From Prevotella sp. (GTDB lineage: Bacteria; Bacteroidota; Bacteroidia; Bacteroidales; Bacteroidaceae), in contig JAFRMM010000151.1 of the NCBI GenBank assembly GCA_017430675.1, forward strand, positions 1 through 22,957: a DNA stretch of 22,957 bases. Direction: 5' to 3'. This document shows, piece by piece, positions 6,528-14,768 of the stretch (position 1 is its first letter; each line of letters begins with the position of its first letter). Below the pieces are notes generated by a model that saw only the letters and a list, made by a program, of their open reading frames with translations, was not told the DNA's origin and did not search any database. Made by a program: the position numbers and the translations under genes.

Positions 6528-6654
6528 ATTCTATACGAAAAGAAGGCTTAAGGATACAAAATCCTCTCCCCAAGTGTAGGCATATCCCATTAAAAGCCAA
6601 CACGTTAGGCAAAATTTAAGACTTTTTAATAAATAGAAATAATGTGAACCAAGG

Positions 6655-6666
6655 GGAACCGGTTCC
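6655..6666. promoter_or_regulatory. Perfect 12-bp palindrome in the epimerase leader
   Basis: GGAACCGGTTCC lies just downstream of the expected transcription start of the epimerase operon (the -7 box is at 6679-6686). It could be an operator; a further GAACC lies next to it at about 6645-6649. Function is inferred from position only. Confidence 0.4.
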
Positions 6667-6678
6667 ATTTTTCCGTTG

Positions 6679-6710
6679 CAAAGGTACACTATTTTAGGCA
6701 GAAACACAAA
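6679..6710 (-). promoter_or_regulatory. Promoter of the epimerase/kinase/nucleotidyltransferase operon
   Basis: On the minus strand TTTG (6710-6707), 20 nt, TACCTTTG (6686-6679): an exact match to the Bacteroidetes -33/-7 arrangement. It leaves a leader of about 145 nt before the ATG, unusually long for this window. Confidence 0.75.
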
Positions 6711-6732
6711 TAATTTTCTAATTATTTTCATT

Positions 6733-6767
6733 TTTGGCTTAATTATTCGAAAAAAGTACTACCTTTG
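6733..6767 (+). promoter_or_regulatory. Promoter of the UpxY-like gene, nearly leaderless
   Basis: TACCTTTG at 6760-6767 with a possible TTTG at 6733-6736 (spacer 23 nt, longer than usual). The ATG at 6776 is only 8 nt past the -7 box, so the transcript would have almost no leader. Confidence 0.6.
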
Positions 6768-6775
6768 CAGACGAT

Positions 6776-7681
6776 ATGAGTGAGAACAGCGATCAAAAGC
6801 AATGGTTTTCCATAGGATGTACCAGTCCCCAAAAGGAACTGAGGGTAAGGGATGATGCCAGGCAGTACGGTCTGGAGTCCTTTGTACCTCTGCAATTTGT
6901 GGTGAAGAGGGTTCGCGGACAGAAACAAAGAGTCCTGATACCCGCCATCACCAAACTGATTTTCGTTAAGGGCACCATTGATGAGGTGAAGGACTATATC
7001 CTAAACGCCCACTATGTGGTTTACATCCGCAAATCCACCTTTTCAAACAAGGAAGATTATTTGACAGTTCCGACTAAAGCCATGGAGGATTTTATCGCCG
7101 TGACAGAGCATCGTGAAGAGCATGTAACCTACTTCAGACCTGAGGAGATCAGTCTCCAAGAAGGTGACAAGATCATTATTAAAGACGGTTTGTATGAGGG
7201 TCGGGAAGGTACGATTATGCGTATTAAGGGCAAACGGAACAAACATCTGGTGGTACAGATCCCAGGAATGTTGATTGCTGCCGTGGAGATAACACCAGAG
7301 ATGGTGGAGTCCACATCCCCTACTACCAGAGAAAAACCCTCTAAAAATATTGACAAAGACAAGAAACTTCTATTGGAAACAGCACAGAGACTTTTGTTTG
7401 AGATTCCCGACAAGTACCAACAAGAAAATGAGTACTATCTGTTGTTGTCAGAACTCAGACGTATCAGGGCTAGACTGGTGACGTTCAAGGGATATACCCC
7501 TGCCACGGAGGCTGAGTTGGCCCTGCCGATGTATCTGGCCGCCGTGAAACTGAACGACGGCATTCCTGAGGCTGAGACACGTCTGAAAAAAGCCATCGAA
7601 AAACTGAAAGATTCAAGTAAACTCAAGGCCAAATGTCTCGGCTACTTGGAAAAGTTGCATTCATCATCTCTTGATTATTAA
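6776..7681 (+). CDS. UpxY-type NusG-like transcription antiterminator with C-terminal extension
   Basis: 301 aa. The NusG N-terminal (NGN) domain spans roughly residues 8-115, starting '[18 protein letters not shown]', with the usual '[15 protein letters not shown]' and '[12 protein letters not shown]'. A KOW motif follows (about 127-170: '[19 protein letters not shown]'). After a Ser/Pro/Thr-rich linker (178-190) there is a helical C-terminal domain of about 110 residues of unknown role. UpxY proteins normally head the capsule or exopolysaccharide operon they antiterminate, acting on paused RNA polymerase. Here no downstream gene exists on the same strand: rsgA converges, and the two stop codons overlap. 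The divergent nucleotide-sugar operon is the nearest possible target. Family call is firm; target unknown. Confidence 0.85.
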   Translation: MSENSDQKQWFSIGCTSPQKELRVRDDARQYGLESFVPLQFVVKRVRGQKQRVLIPAITKLIFVKGTIDEVKDYILNAHYVVYIRKSTFSNKEDYLTVPTKAMEDFIAVTEHREEHVTYFRPEEISLQEGDKIIIKDGLYEGREGTIMRIKGKRNKHLVVQIPGMLIAAVEITPEMVESTSPTTREKPSKNIDKDKKLLLETAQRLLFEIPDKYQQENEYYLLLSELRRIRARLVTFKGYTPATEAELALPMYLAAVKLNDGIPEAETRLKKAIEKLKDSSKLKAKCLGYLEKLHSSSLDY

Positions 7682-8661
7682 TATGCCTCACGGTATTTGG
7701 AATCGTCCTTGTCTTCCATCATCGAGAGATAGGACTGGTAACGGCTTGGGGCAATAAGGTGGTCCTCGAGGGCCTGGAGCACGGCACAGCCAGGCTCATG
7801 CGTATGCGTGCAGTTGGAGAAGCGGCAGTCCTTGGAAAAACGGAATATTTCACGGAAGTAACTCGTCAGTTCCTCTGGCTCCATGTCGAAGGTGCCGAAA
7901 CCCTTGATACCTGGAGTGTCGATTAAATAAGAGGTGAGGGGTGAGAGGTTAGAGGTTAGAGGTGAGGGGTGAGGGGTGAGAGGGATCATCTCGGAGAAGG
8001 TGGTGGTATGCTGGCCTGTGTTGTGGGCATCGGAGATTTCTGAGGTACGGAGGTTCACGCCTGGCACCAGTTTATTGATCAATGTGGATTTCCCCACACC
8101 GCTATTACCACTGAGCAAGGTGATCTTACCATCAAGCAGGGGACTCAAAGCCCCTATCCCCTCGCCCGTCTCTGCAGAGATGGCACGGCACTCATAACCG
8201 ATGGTCTCATAGAGTCGGATCATCATCTGCTGATAGCGTAGCATATCCTCGTCGAGCAGGTCTGTCTTGTTGAAAATCAGCACGACGGGTACACGATAAG
8301 CCTCAGCAGAGGCCAGGAAACGGTCGATAAACGTCGTGGAGGTCTGGGGGTAGTTCACCGTCACCACCAAAAAAGCCTGATCTACGTTTGCAGCGATGAT
8401 ATGACTCTGTTTGGAGAGGTTCTGCGACTTGCGGATGATATAGTTTCGGCGATCCTCGATATCGGTGATAAAGGAGACTCCCTCCCCTCCACCCCCTGAA
8501 GAGGGATGAGTAATCTTCACCCTGTCGCCCACTGCCACGGGATTGGTGCTGCGGATACCCTTCAGGCGGAAATTACCCTTGACCTTACAATCAACCAGTT
8601 GGCCATCGTCCGTACGGACGGTGTACCAACTGCCTGTATTCCTGACGACGAGGCCTTTCAT
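7678..8661 (-). CDS. rsgA: Ribosome small-subunit GTPase RsgA
   Basis: 327 aa, circularly permuted GTPase that helps mature the 30S subunit. It has an N-terminal OB fold ('[12 protein letters not shown]', '[11 protein letters not shown]'), then the permuted GTPase motifs G4 'NKTD' (131-134), G1 'GNSGVGKST' (185-193), switch I '[10 protein letters not shown]', G3 'DTPG' (248-251), and a C-terminal zinc site Cys279, Cys284, His286/288, Cys292. Two insertions look foreign: residues about 227-246 ([19 protein letters not shown]), encoded by a heptamer repeat and placed between switch I and G3, and a Gly-rich stretch about 54-61 (SSGGGGEG) in an OB-fold loop. It is 1 nt downstream of frr and ends by overlapping the UpxY-like gene tail to tail by 4 nt. 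Confidence 0.95.
   Translation of the reverse strand: MKGLVVRNTGSWYTVRTDDGQLVDCKVKGNFRLKGIRSTNPVAVGDRVKITHPSSGGGGEGVSFITDIEDRRNYIIRKSQNLSKQSHIIAANVDQAFLVVTVNYPQTSTTFIDRFLASAEAYRVPVVLIFNKTDLLDEDMLRYQQMMIRLYETIGYECRAISAETGEGIGALSPLLDGKITLLSGNSGVGKSTLINKLVPGVNLRTSEISDAHNTGQHTTTFSEMIPLTPHPSPLTSNLSPLTSYLIDTPGIKGFGTFDMEPEELTSYFREIFRFSKDCRFSNCTHTHEPGCAVLQALEDHLIAPSRYQSYLSMMEDKDDSKYREAY
7931..7983. repeat. GRGGTKA heptanucleotide repeat inside rsgA
   Basis: Seven full 7-nt units (GAGGTGA, GGGGTGA, GAGGTTA, GAGGTTA, GAGGTGA, GGGGTGA, GGGGTGA) plus GAGG. On the coding strand it is translated as a Pro/Leu/Thr/Ser-rich loop. The same unit recurs at 20329-20349. Confidence 0.9.
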
Positions 8662-8662
8662 C

Positions 8663-9223
8663 CTACACCGTCATGATCTCCTTGTTCTTCGCAGCAATCA
8701 GTTCATCGATCTTCTTGATGAACTTATCGTGGATCTTCTGAAGTTCCAGTTCAGCATCCTTCTCGTTATCCTCGCTGAGACCGTCCTTGATGGCCTTCTT
8801 CAGTTTGTCCTTGATGTCAGCACGGACATTGCGCACCTCCACCTTAGCCTTCTCTGCAATCTTGTTACACTGCTTCGTGAGGTCACGACGGCGCTCCTCC
8901 GTAGGCTGCGGGATATTCAGGCGGATCACCTCACCATTGTTCTCGGGGGTAATACCCACGTCGGAATCCATGATAGCCTTCTCGATGTTCTTGATCTCCT
9001 TGCGGTCCCAAGGCTTGATGGCGATAGTACGGGCATCGGGCACCGTGAGGTTGGCCACTTGGTTCAGGGGCACCTTACTACCATAGGATTCCACACGCAC
9101 ACCATCGAGGATGGCGAGATTAGCACGTCCGGCGCGGATGCGGTTCAACTCGTCCTCCAGGAACATGGCCGCCATCTCCATGCGCTCTTCACTCTTCTTT
9201 AAAGTCTCTTTTACGTCAATCAT
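8663..9223 (-). CDS. frr: Ribosome recycling factor
   Basis: 186 aa, the standard RRF length. It begins '[18 protein letters not shown]' and has the RRF core '[20 protein letters not shown]', '[18 protein letters not shown]', '[20 protein letters not shown]' and '[15 protein letters not shown]', covering the three-helix bundle and the beta/alpha domain. With EF-G it splits post-termination ribosomes in the cytoplasm. First gene of a two-gene operon with rsgA, so recycling and 30S maturation factors are co-expressed. A clear promoter lies at 9252-9283, giving a leader of about 20-25 nt. Confidence 0.97.
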   Translation of the reverse strand: MIDVKETLKKSEERMEMAAMFLEDELNRIRAGRANLAILDGVRVESYGSKVPLNQVANLTVPDARTIAIKPWDRKEIKNIEKAIMDSDVGITPENNGEVIRLNIPQPTEERRRDLTKQCNKIAEKAKVEVRNVRADIKDKLKKAIKDGLSEDNEKDAELELQKIHDKFIKKIDELIAAKNKEIMTV

Positions 9224-9251
9224 AATCTTACAGTTTTAGTCTTTCTGATGA

Positions 9252-9283
9252 CAAAAGTAGCGCTTTTCCCTGAAACGACCAAA
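9252..9283 (-). promoter_or_regulatory. Promoter of frr-rsgA
   Basis: Minus strand TTTG (9283-9280), 20 nt, TACTTTTG (9259-9252): matches the Bacteroidetes consensus exactly, about 29 nt before the frr ATG. Confidence 0.75.
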
Positions 9284-9412
9284 TGTTTTACAGTTTTTTG
9301 CATCATTTTCCCTAATAATAAAAGAGGTGTAAGAGGCAAAAAAGGCAAAATACCATAATCGTGGTATGTGGAATAACCCGTATATGCTATTCTGAGAACC
9401 AGAATTTCGCCG

Positions 9413-9420
9413 TACCTTTG
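9413..9420 (+). promoter_or_regulatory. -7 element of the cysK promoter
   Basis: TACCTTTG, about 50 nt before the cysK ATG. The -33 region (near 9389, ATTCTG) is a poor match to TTTG. Transcript leader about 43 nt. Confidence 0.65.
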
Positions 9421-9469
9421 CACCCAGAAAGAACAAAGAACAAGTTAAACATTTAAAAACATTTGGATT

Positions 9470-10417
9470 ATGGCAAAGATTGCAAAACAGTTGACCGACC
9501 TGATTGGTAACACCCCATTACTGGAACTCAGTAAGTTTTCAAAGGCAAAGGGACTTGAGACCCCGATTATCGCCAAGGTGGAATTCTTCAACCCCGGCGG
9601 CAGCGTGAAAGACCGTATCGCTCTGGCGATGATTGAGGACGCAGAAAAGAAAGGGCTGCTGAAGCCCGGTGCCACGATCATCGAGCCTACAAGCGGTAAC
9701 ACGGGTGTAGGACTGGCACTGGTATCAGCCGTGAAGGGCTATAAACTGATCCTGACGATGCCCGAGACCATGAGTATCGAGCGCCGTAACCTGGTGAAAG
9801 CCTACGGTGCAGAGGTTCGTCTGACAAGTGGTAAGGACGGTATGCCCGGTGCCATCAAGGCTGCTGAGGCCCTGCGCGACAGTATCCCTGGCAGCATCAT
9901 CCTCCAGCAGTTCGAGAATGGCGCGAATCCCGCGAAGCACTATGCCACCACTGGTCCTGAGGTATGGGCTCAGACAGAGGGCAAGATTGAAATCTTCGTA
10001 GCAGGTGTGGGTACTGGCGGTACTGTCTCCGGCGTGGCCAAATACCTGAAAGAGCAGAATCCCAACGTGAAGGTGATCGCTGTAGAGCCGAAATCCTCAC
10101 CCGTACTCAACGGCGGACAGAGTGGTCCTCACAAGATCCAGGGCATCGGTGCCGGCTTCGTGCCCAAGACCTATAGCGGTGACCTCATCGACGAGGTGTT
10201 CGACGTAGAGAACGACGATGCCATCCGTACAGGACGTGAACTGGCAAAGTATGACGGTGTGCTGGTAGGTATCTCCTCTGGAGCCGCCGCTTACGCTGCC
10301 TCGGAGATTGCCAAGCGCCCCGAGAACAAGGGCAAGACCATCGTAGCCCTGTTGCCAGACACTGGTGAGCGCTATCTCTCCACCGTGCTCTACGCTTTCG
10401 AGGAATATCCTCTGTAA
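9470..10417 (+). CDS. cysK: Cysteine synthase A (O-acetylserine sulfhydrylase)
   Basis: 315 aa, PLP-dependent fold type II. It converts O-acetyl-L-serine and sulfide to L-cysteine. Visible motifs: 'LIGNTPLLEL', the PLP lysine in 'NPGGSVKDRIA' (Lys47), the substrate loop 'TSGNTG' (74-79), the phosphate loop 'GTGGT' (181-185) and the pyridine-contact 'GISSGAAA' (Ser269/270). Length and motif spacing are those of CysK rather than CysM or cystathionine beta-synthase (no extra domain). It stands alone with its own promoter and is followed by hairpin terminators. Confidence 0.96.
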   Translation: MAKIAKQLTDLIGNTPLLELSKFSKAKGLETPIIAKVEFFNPGGSVKDRIALAMIEDAEKKGLLKPGATIIEPTSGNTGVGLALVSAVKGYKLILTMPETMSIERRNLVKAYGAEVRLTSGKDGMPGAIKAAEALRDSIPGSIILQQFENGANPAKHYATTGPEVWAQTEGKIEIFVAGVGTGGTVSGVAKYLKEQNPNVKVIAVEPKSSPVLNGGQSGPHKIQGIGAGFVPKTYSGDLIDEVFDVENDDAIRTGRELAKYDGVLVGISSGAAAYAASEIAKRPENKGKTIVALLPDTGERYLSTVLYAFEEYPL

Positions 10418-10437
10418 GCAGACTATCTGCACTTTTT
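10418..10437 (+). terminator. Small hairpin after cysK
   Basis: GCAGA, loop CTA, TCTGC, then ACTTTTT: a 5-bp stem with a T tract, beginning right after the cysK stop. Short but correctly placed. Confidence 0.5.
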
Positions 10438-10440
10438 CCC

Positions 10441-10480
10441 TACGCAAATTGCCTCATAACGGGGTAATTTGCGTATTTTT
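10441..10480 (+). terminator. Strong intrinsic terminator after cysK
   Basis: A perfect 10-bp stem, TACGCAAATT (10441-10450) with AATTTGCGTA (10466-10475), 15-nt loop, followed by a T run to 10480. It separates cysK from the kinase operon. Confidence 0.8.
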
Positions 10481-10490
10481 CGTTCAAATA

Positions 10491-10522
10491 TTTGGTTATT
10501 TGGAAAGAATGCCTTATCTTTG
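10491..10522 (+). promoter_or_regulatory. Promoter of the four-kinase operon
   Basis: TTTG (10491-10494), 20 nt, TATCTTTG (10515-10522). Placement shows transcription begins near 10529, so the kinase 1 start must be the ATG at 10553. No other promoter-like TAnnTTTG with a -33 partner was noticed in the three short intergenic gaps of the operon. Confidence 0.75.
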
Positions 10523-10552
10523 CGCTTGATTACTATAAGACTGGAAACCTAT

Positions 10553-12691
10553 ATGAGCATCCGCCAATACTATCCAAGGATCAGTATCCTCTGTATCATG
10601 CAGGCAGGAGCACTTGCCGCCTATGCCCAAAAAGAGAATATGGAGACACTCTTCGACATCCATCATGACCTGGCATATCTGGTGGCGGGATTCCTGATTA
10701 CGGTCTTCGTCATGCTTTTCTATAACCGCGTGTTCTATTACAGGGAGAAGGATGCCAGAAACCAGTCAAACCGCCTGAACGCACAGTTGGCAATGATCTT
10801 AGACTCCAGCAAGACCCGGATATGGACATACGACATTGAGCGCGAGTTATATACAGTTGTCTCTTACCAGAATACCAAGGAAACAAAATACACCTCCTTT
10901 GATTTCTCCCAGTTCTACGACCGTAATGATTTCCAGAAACTGCGGAAAGCCATCACCGCCATCAGCGAAGGCGAGTCCCTTTCAGAGTCTCTGGATGTCA
11001 AGGGAAGCCTCCCCCAAAACGGGGAAGAGCAGCAGACCTACGAGGTCAATGTCTCCATCCTCCGCCGCGACAGGCACAACCGTCCTACCGTATTATTAGG
11101 CATCCAACAGGACATCTCGCAGGAGAGGGAGAAACTGGAGAAAGCCCAGAGACTCATGCTGCGCTACCATACGGTATTCGACTCCTCCCAAGTGGATATG
11201 ATCTATTATGATGCCAACGGCAACATGGCAGACATCAACGACAAGGCGTGTGAGACCTTTAAGATCAAGGACCGTGAGACCCTGCTCAGGCATAAGATCA
11301 ACTACAGGGACATTCCCGCCCTTGCTGAACTGAACCTGAAGGAACTGGACAACTGCCAGATATCTACGATATCCCAATACAACGAGGTCAAGGCTGCTGA
11401 CAAGGAAGCACCTGAGATCCGCACTGGCAGGAAACTCTATTACGAGATGAACGTCAGTACCATCCGTGACGAGCAGGGCAAGGTACAGGGTGTGGTCACC
11501 GCAGGACGTGACATCACGGAGATGGTGGAATCCAATCATCACCAGTTGGAAGTAGGCAGGCTGCTCAACAAGACCACCAAGGATATCCAGGCATATATCA
11601 ACAATATCAACTATTCCCTGAAGGTCAGTGAGGTACGACTGCTGAACTATTACCCTGACACCCATGAACTGGAGATCTTCAGTGACTTGAATAAGGCCCA
11701 GTACAGGCTGACGGAAATCCGTGCCGTCACGCTGCTGAAGGAAAAGGAGCGCCGCCGTGCCAAGGGATTATTCCGCAGGATGGACAAACGCCAGAAGGAG
11801 AATATCAGCGGCACCTTCTGCACGATCCTGCGCGATGCCCAGGGCAGGAACGTCTATCTGAACTTCCACATCATGCCCATCTTCAACAAAGACGGAGAGG
11901 TCACCCACTATTTCGGCATGTGCCGCAACGAGACGGAGATGACCTATACCGAGCGGAAGTTGCGGGAGGAGACTGCCAAGGCCCAGGAGACAGAGCAACT
12001 GAAGAACTCCTTCCTGCTAAACATGAGTTATGAGTTGCGCACACCGCTGAATGCCGTCGTGGGCTTCGCGGAACTCTACAACGGGGAGCACAACCCAGAG
12101 GACGAGCCCGTCTTTGCGGAGGAGATCAAGACCAATACCAACATCCTGCTGGAACTGATCAATGACATCCTCTTCATCTCACGCCTGGATGCCAGGATGA
12201 TCGAGTTCAACCTCCAGCCCTGCGACTTCGCCTCCCTCTTCGACGGGTGGTGCTACATGGGATGGAGCACACTGGGACCGAATGTGAAGACCGTTGTGGA
12301 GAATCCCTATGCACGGCTCGATGTCAAGATTGACCAGCAGAACCTCGGCATGGTCATCGAGAAACTTTGCATCTTCTCCGCCTACAGTGTCCAGGAGGGT
12401 ATGGTACGCGCCAAGTACGAATACCGCCATGGTGAACTGATGATCACCATCGAGGACACAGGACAGGGACTCTCGCCTGAGGCCAGGGCCTTAGCCTTCG
12501 ACAGGTTCTCGCGCAACACGGAAGAAGAGCGCCACGGTACGGGTCTTGACCTGCCTATCGTGAAAGAACTCATAGAGCAGATGGGAGGTTCGATAGAACT
12601 CCAGTCGGAAGTAGGAAAAGGCACCGTCTTCTATGTCAGCATCCCCTGTGAGATGACAAGCCTTGAGAAGAAATCTGAAATCATCGCCTAA
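10553..12691 (+). CDS. Sensor histidine kinase-like protein 1, degenerate (Tyr at phosphoacceptor site)
   Basis: 712 aa. Two hydrophobic N-terminal segments (about 10-25, ending 'AYAQ' like a signal peptide, and 41-62), then PAS-like sensor modules at about 80-200, 205-335 and 345-465, a HisKA-type dimerisation helix and a HATPase-like domain. The H box reads 'NMSYELRTPLNAVVGF': Tyr493 replaces the His. The N box is 'EKLCIFSAYSV', where the Mg/ATP-binding Asn is Phe608, and the G2 box is 'GTGLDL' (Asp666 for Gly); G1 'EDTGQGL' is kept. By family rules it should neither autophosphorylate nor bind ATP normally, so it is probably a pseudokinase like DivL in principle. An in-frame TTG at 10469 lies upstream of the promoter and is rejected as start. 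Kinase 2 follows after 12 nt. Confidence 0.88.
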   Translation: MSIRQYYPRISILCIMQAGALAAYAQKENMETLFDIHHDLAYLVAGFLITVFVMLFYNRVFYYREKDARNQSNRLNAQLAMILDSSKTRIWTYDIERELYTVVSYQNTKETKYTSFDFSQFYDRNDFQKLRKAITAISEGESLSESLDVKGSLPQNGEEQQTYEVNVSILRRDRHNRPTVLLGIQQDISQEREKLEKAQRLMLRYHTVFDSSQVDMIYYDANGNMADINDKACETFKIKDRETLLRHKINYRDIPALAELNLKELDNCQISTISQYNEVKAADKEAPEIRTGRKLYYEMNVSTIRDEQGKVQGVVTAGRDITEMVESNHHQLEVGRLLNKTTKDIQAYINNINYSLKVSEVRLLNYYPDTHELEIFSDLNKAQYRLTEIRAVTLLKEKERRRAKGLFRRMDKRQKENISGTFCTILRDAQGRNVYLNFHIMPIFNKDGEVTHYFGMCRNETEMTYTERKLREETAKAQETEQLKNSFLLNMSYELRTPLNAVVGFAELYNGEHNPEDEPVFAEEIKTNTNILLELINDILFISRLDARMIEFNLQPCDFASLFDGWCYMGWSTLGPNVKTVVENPYARLDVKIDQQNLGMVIEKLCIFSAYSVQEGMVRAKYEYRHGELMITIEDTGQGLSPEARALAFDRFSRNTEEERHGTGLDLPIVKELIEQMGGSIELQSEVGKGTVFYVSIPCEMTSLEKKSEIIA

Positions 12692-12703
12692 CACCCGCAG
12701 AAG

Positions 12704-14752
12704 ATGAACATACTACTCACACATATCATCGCCGATACGGTCGCTGCCCAGACGAGGGTACAGGGTATCTCCCTGCTCATGGTGCTCGCCGTGGTCGTAT
12801 TCTTCATCATCAGTTGGATTTTCAACCGCATCAGCATCCTCCGCATCCGGAAGAATAGTGAGAGCATCCAGGACCTCTCCACGGTGATGCAGCATACCCT
12901 CAACGTCAGCAACAACTATGTGGTGCGGCTCTCCATGCAGGACCACATAGGATTTAACCTGCACGGTGACTTCCTGCCGGATGAGGGTATGACTTACGAG
13001 GAGAGTCTCGAATACATACACCCTGACGACAGGAGGGACTATACGGCCTTCCTCAAGCGCCTGATGGATGGAGACAAGATGTCGGAATGCACCTTCCGCT
13101 GGGACATCAGCCGTGAGAAGCATCTCGGACACTGGCGATACATGCATGACTCAGGCATTGCCGAATTCAGGAACAAGAACCTGAAGACCTCTGCCACCTT
13201 CTATTGTACGCTGACGGATAAGACGGAACAGATAGAGCAGGAGAAGAACCAGAACCAGTTGACAGACAAGTACCGCAGGGTCTTCGAGCAGTCCATCACA
13301 GGTCTGGCCTTCTACGACAAAGACGGGCAGTTGATCACTGCCAACAAGAAGATGCAGGAGATCCTGAAGTTCCAGTCCGAAGACGACCCCTTCTACTATG
13401 GCACGTCTTTCTACGACCTCCCCGTGTTCCGCGAAATCCTGAACAACCGTCATATCGGGGACATGTTCTTCTGCAGGAAGAGCACCGTCATCGAGCGCAA
13501 CGTGAACTGTTATCTGGAAATGCTCATTCACCCCATCTTCGACGAGGATGGCTCACCGGTCTATATCACCGTCTCCTTCCGTGACATCACACAGGAGCGC
13601 GACCTCTATCTCCAGAACAGGGTGAACGACATGATCATCCGTCGTACCAATGAGGAGATCCAGCAGTATGAGACAGAGTTGCAATACCTGATGGAGATGT
13701 GCGACATGCGCTACTTCCGCACCTCCTATAAGGACCATACGTGCACCTTCTATAAGAACATGAATGCTCCGGAGAAGCAGATCACCCTCGATGAGTTGGT
13801 GGAGCATTTCGTCAACAGTCCGTTCGGTGAGGGACAGGAGAACCTGGAGAACTACTTCAAGGAGCCCAGGACCAACCTGATGCAGATGCACCCCTTCTTC
13901 CACGAGGGCAAGGGCCTGCAGTGGAACTTCATCGACAGTGTACCCTCCTATGACGAGAACGGCAAGCAGACGGGCACCTATGGTATCGTGCGCAATGTCA
14001 ATGCCCTCATAGAGAAGCAGGAGCAGTTGAAACAGGAGACGGAGCGTGCAAATCAGTCAGGTTTGATGAAGAGTACCTTCATGGCCAACATGACGCACGA
14101 GATCCGCACGCCCCTCAATGCCATCGTGGGATTCTCCGACGTACTGCCACTGCTCAGCACCCCCGAGGAGAAGCAGGAGATCATCCGCGTGATCATGAAC
14201 AACTGCGACATGCTCATGCGGCTCATCAACGATGTCCTCGCCGTCTCAGAACTGGAAGGCGGGAAGATACGCATCCAGCCCGTGGATACGGACTTCGCCA
14301 GGGACTTCAACGACATGTGCCTGTCACTGTCGCAGCGCGTGCAGGCCCCGGGCGTGGAATTCATCTCCGAGAACCCCTATACCTCGCTGACGACCACCAT
14401 CGACAAGGAGCGCATCCATCAGGTGCTCACCAACTTCGTCACCAACGCCGTGAAATACACCCAGCAGGGACATATCAAGGTGGGCTACCAGTACCTGGAG
14501 AAAGATGGTGGCGGACTCTACCTCTACTGCGAGGACACAGGTGCCGGCATCCGGAAGGAAGACCAGCCACGGGTCTTCGAGCGCTTCGTCAAACTCAACG
14601 ACTACGTGCAGGGCACGGGTCTCGGCCTGAACATCTCCAAGGCCATCGCCGAGAGTTGCAACGGAAAGATCGGCGTCATCTCCGAGGGAGAGGGCAAGGG
14701 CTGCACCTTCTGGATATGGATCCCCTGCGAGGCCGTCATCAATAACCAATGA
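12704..14752 (+). CDS. Sensor histidine kinase 2, canonical, membrane-anchored, PAS-rich
   Basis: 682 aa. One clear membrane segment (about 21-42, 'GISLLMVLAVVVFFIISWIF') preceded by a 20-residue N-terminus, then three PAS-like modules (about 60-175, 190-305 with 'VFEQSITGLAFYDKDGQLIT', and 320-440), HisKA and HATPase. The H box 'NMTHEIRTPLNAIVGF' contains the phosphoacceptor His465. N box 'TNFVTNAVKYT', G1 'EDTGAGI', F box 'VFERFV' and G2 'GTGLGLNIS' are intact. It is therefore expected to autophosphorylate, but it has no receiver domain and no adjacent response regulator. It almost certainly shares a transcript with kinase 1 (12-nt gap) and kinase 3 (16-nt gap). Its catalytic region has long DNA identity with kinase 4. 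Confidence 0.92.
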   Translation: MNILLTHIIADTVAAQTRVQGISLLMVLAVVVFFIISWIFNRISILRIRKNSESIQDLSTVMQHTLNVSNNYVVRLSMQDHIGFNLHGDFLPDEGMTYEESLEYIHPDDRRDYTAFLKRLMDGDKMSECTFRWDISREKHLGHWRYMHDSGIAEFRNKNLKTSATFYCTLTDKTEQIEQEKNQNQLTDKYRRVFEQSITGLAFYDKDGQLITANKKMQEILKFQSEDDPFYYGTSFYDLPVFREILNNRHIGDMFFCRKSTVIERNVNCYLEMLIHPIFDEDGSPVYITVSFRDITQERDLYLQNRVNDMIIRRTNEEIQQYETELQYLMEMCDMRYFRTSYKDHTCTFYKNMNAPEKQITLDELVEHFVNSPFGEGQENLENYFKEPRTNLMQMHPFFHEGKGLQWNFIDSVPSYDENGKQTGTYGIVRNVNALIEKQEQLKQETERANQSGLMKSTFMANMTHEIRTPLNAIVGFSDVLPLLSTPEEKQEIIRVIMNNCDMLMRLINDVLAVSELEGGKIRIQPVDTDFARDFNDMCLSLSQRVQAPGVEFISENPYTSLTTTIDKERIHQVLTNFVTNAVKYTQQGHIKVGYQYLEKDGGGLYLYCEDTGAGIRKEDQPRVFERFVKLNDYVQGTGLGLNISKAIAESCNGKIGVISEGEGKGCTFWIWIPCEAVINNQ

Positions 14753-14768
14753 AAACAACATCCCTACC

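Noticed and set aside
5571..6551. A 326-codon open frame on the plus strand opposite the epimerase.
   Set aside because: Mirror of the epimerase codons, no recognisable motif; the minus-strand enzyme has complete NAD-binding and YxxxK motifs.
6531..6731. A 66-codon frame in the leader of the epimerase operon.
   Set aside because: It begins upstream of the promoter and has no family resemblance; treated as non-coding leader.
7931..7983. A CRISPR-like or regulatory repeat array.
   Set aside because: The units are contiguous heptamers without spacers, so it is a tandem repeat, not CRISPR; no cas genes are present.
10469..10552. An upstream TTG start that would add 28 residues to kinase 1.
   Set aside because: It lies within the terminator stem of cysK and upstream of the kinase promoter's -7 box (10515-10522), so it would not be in the transcript.
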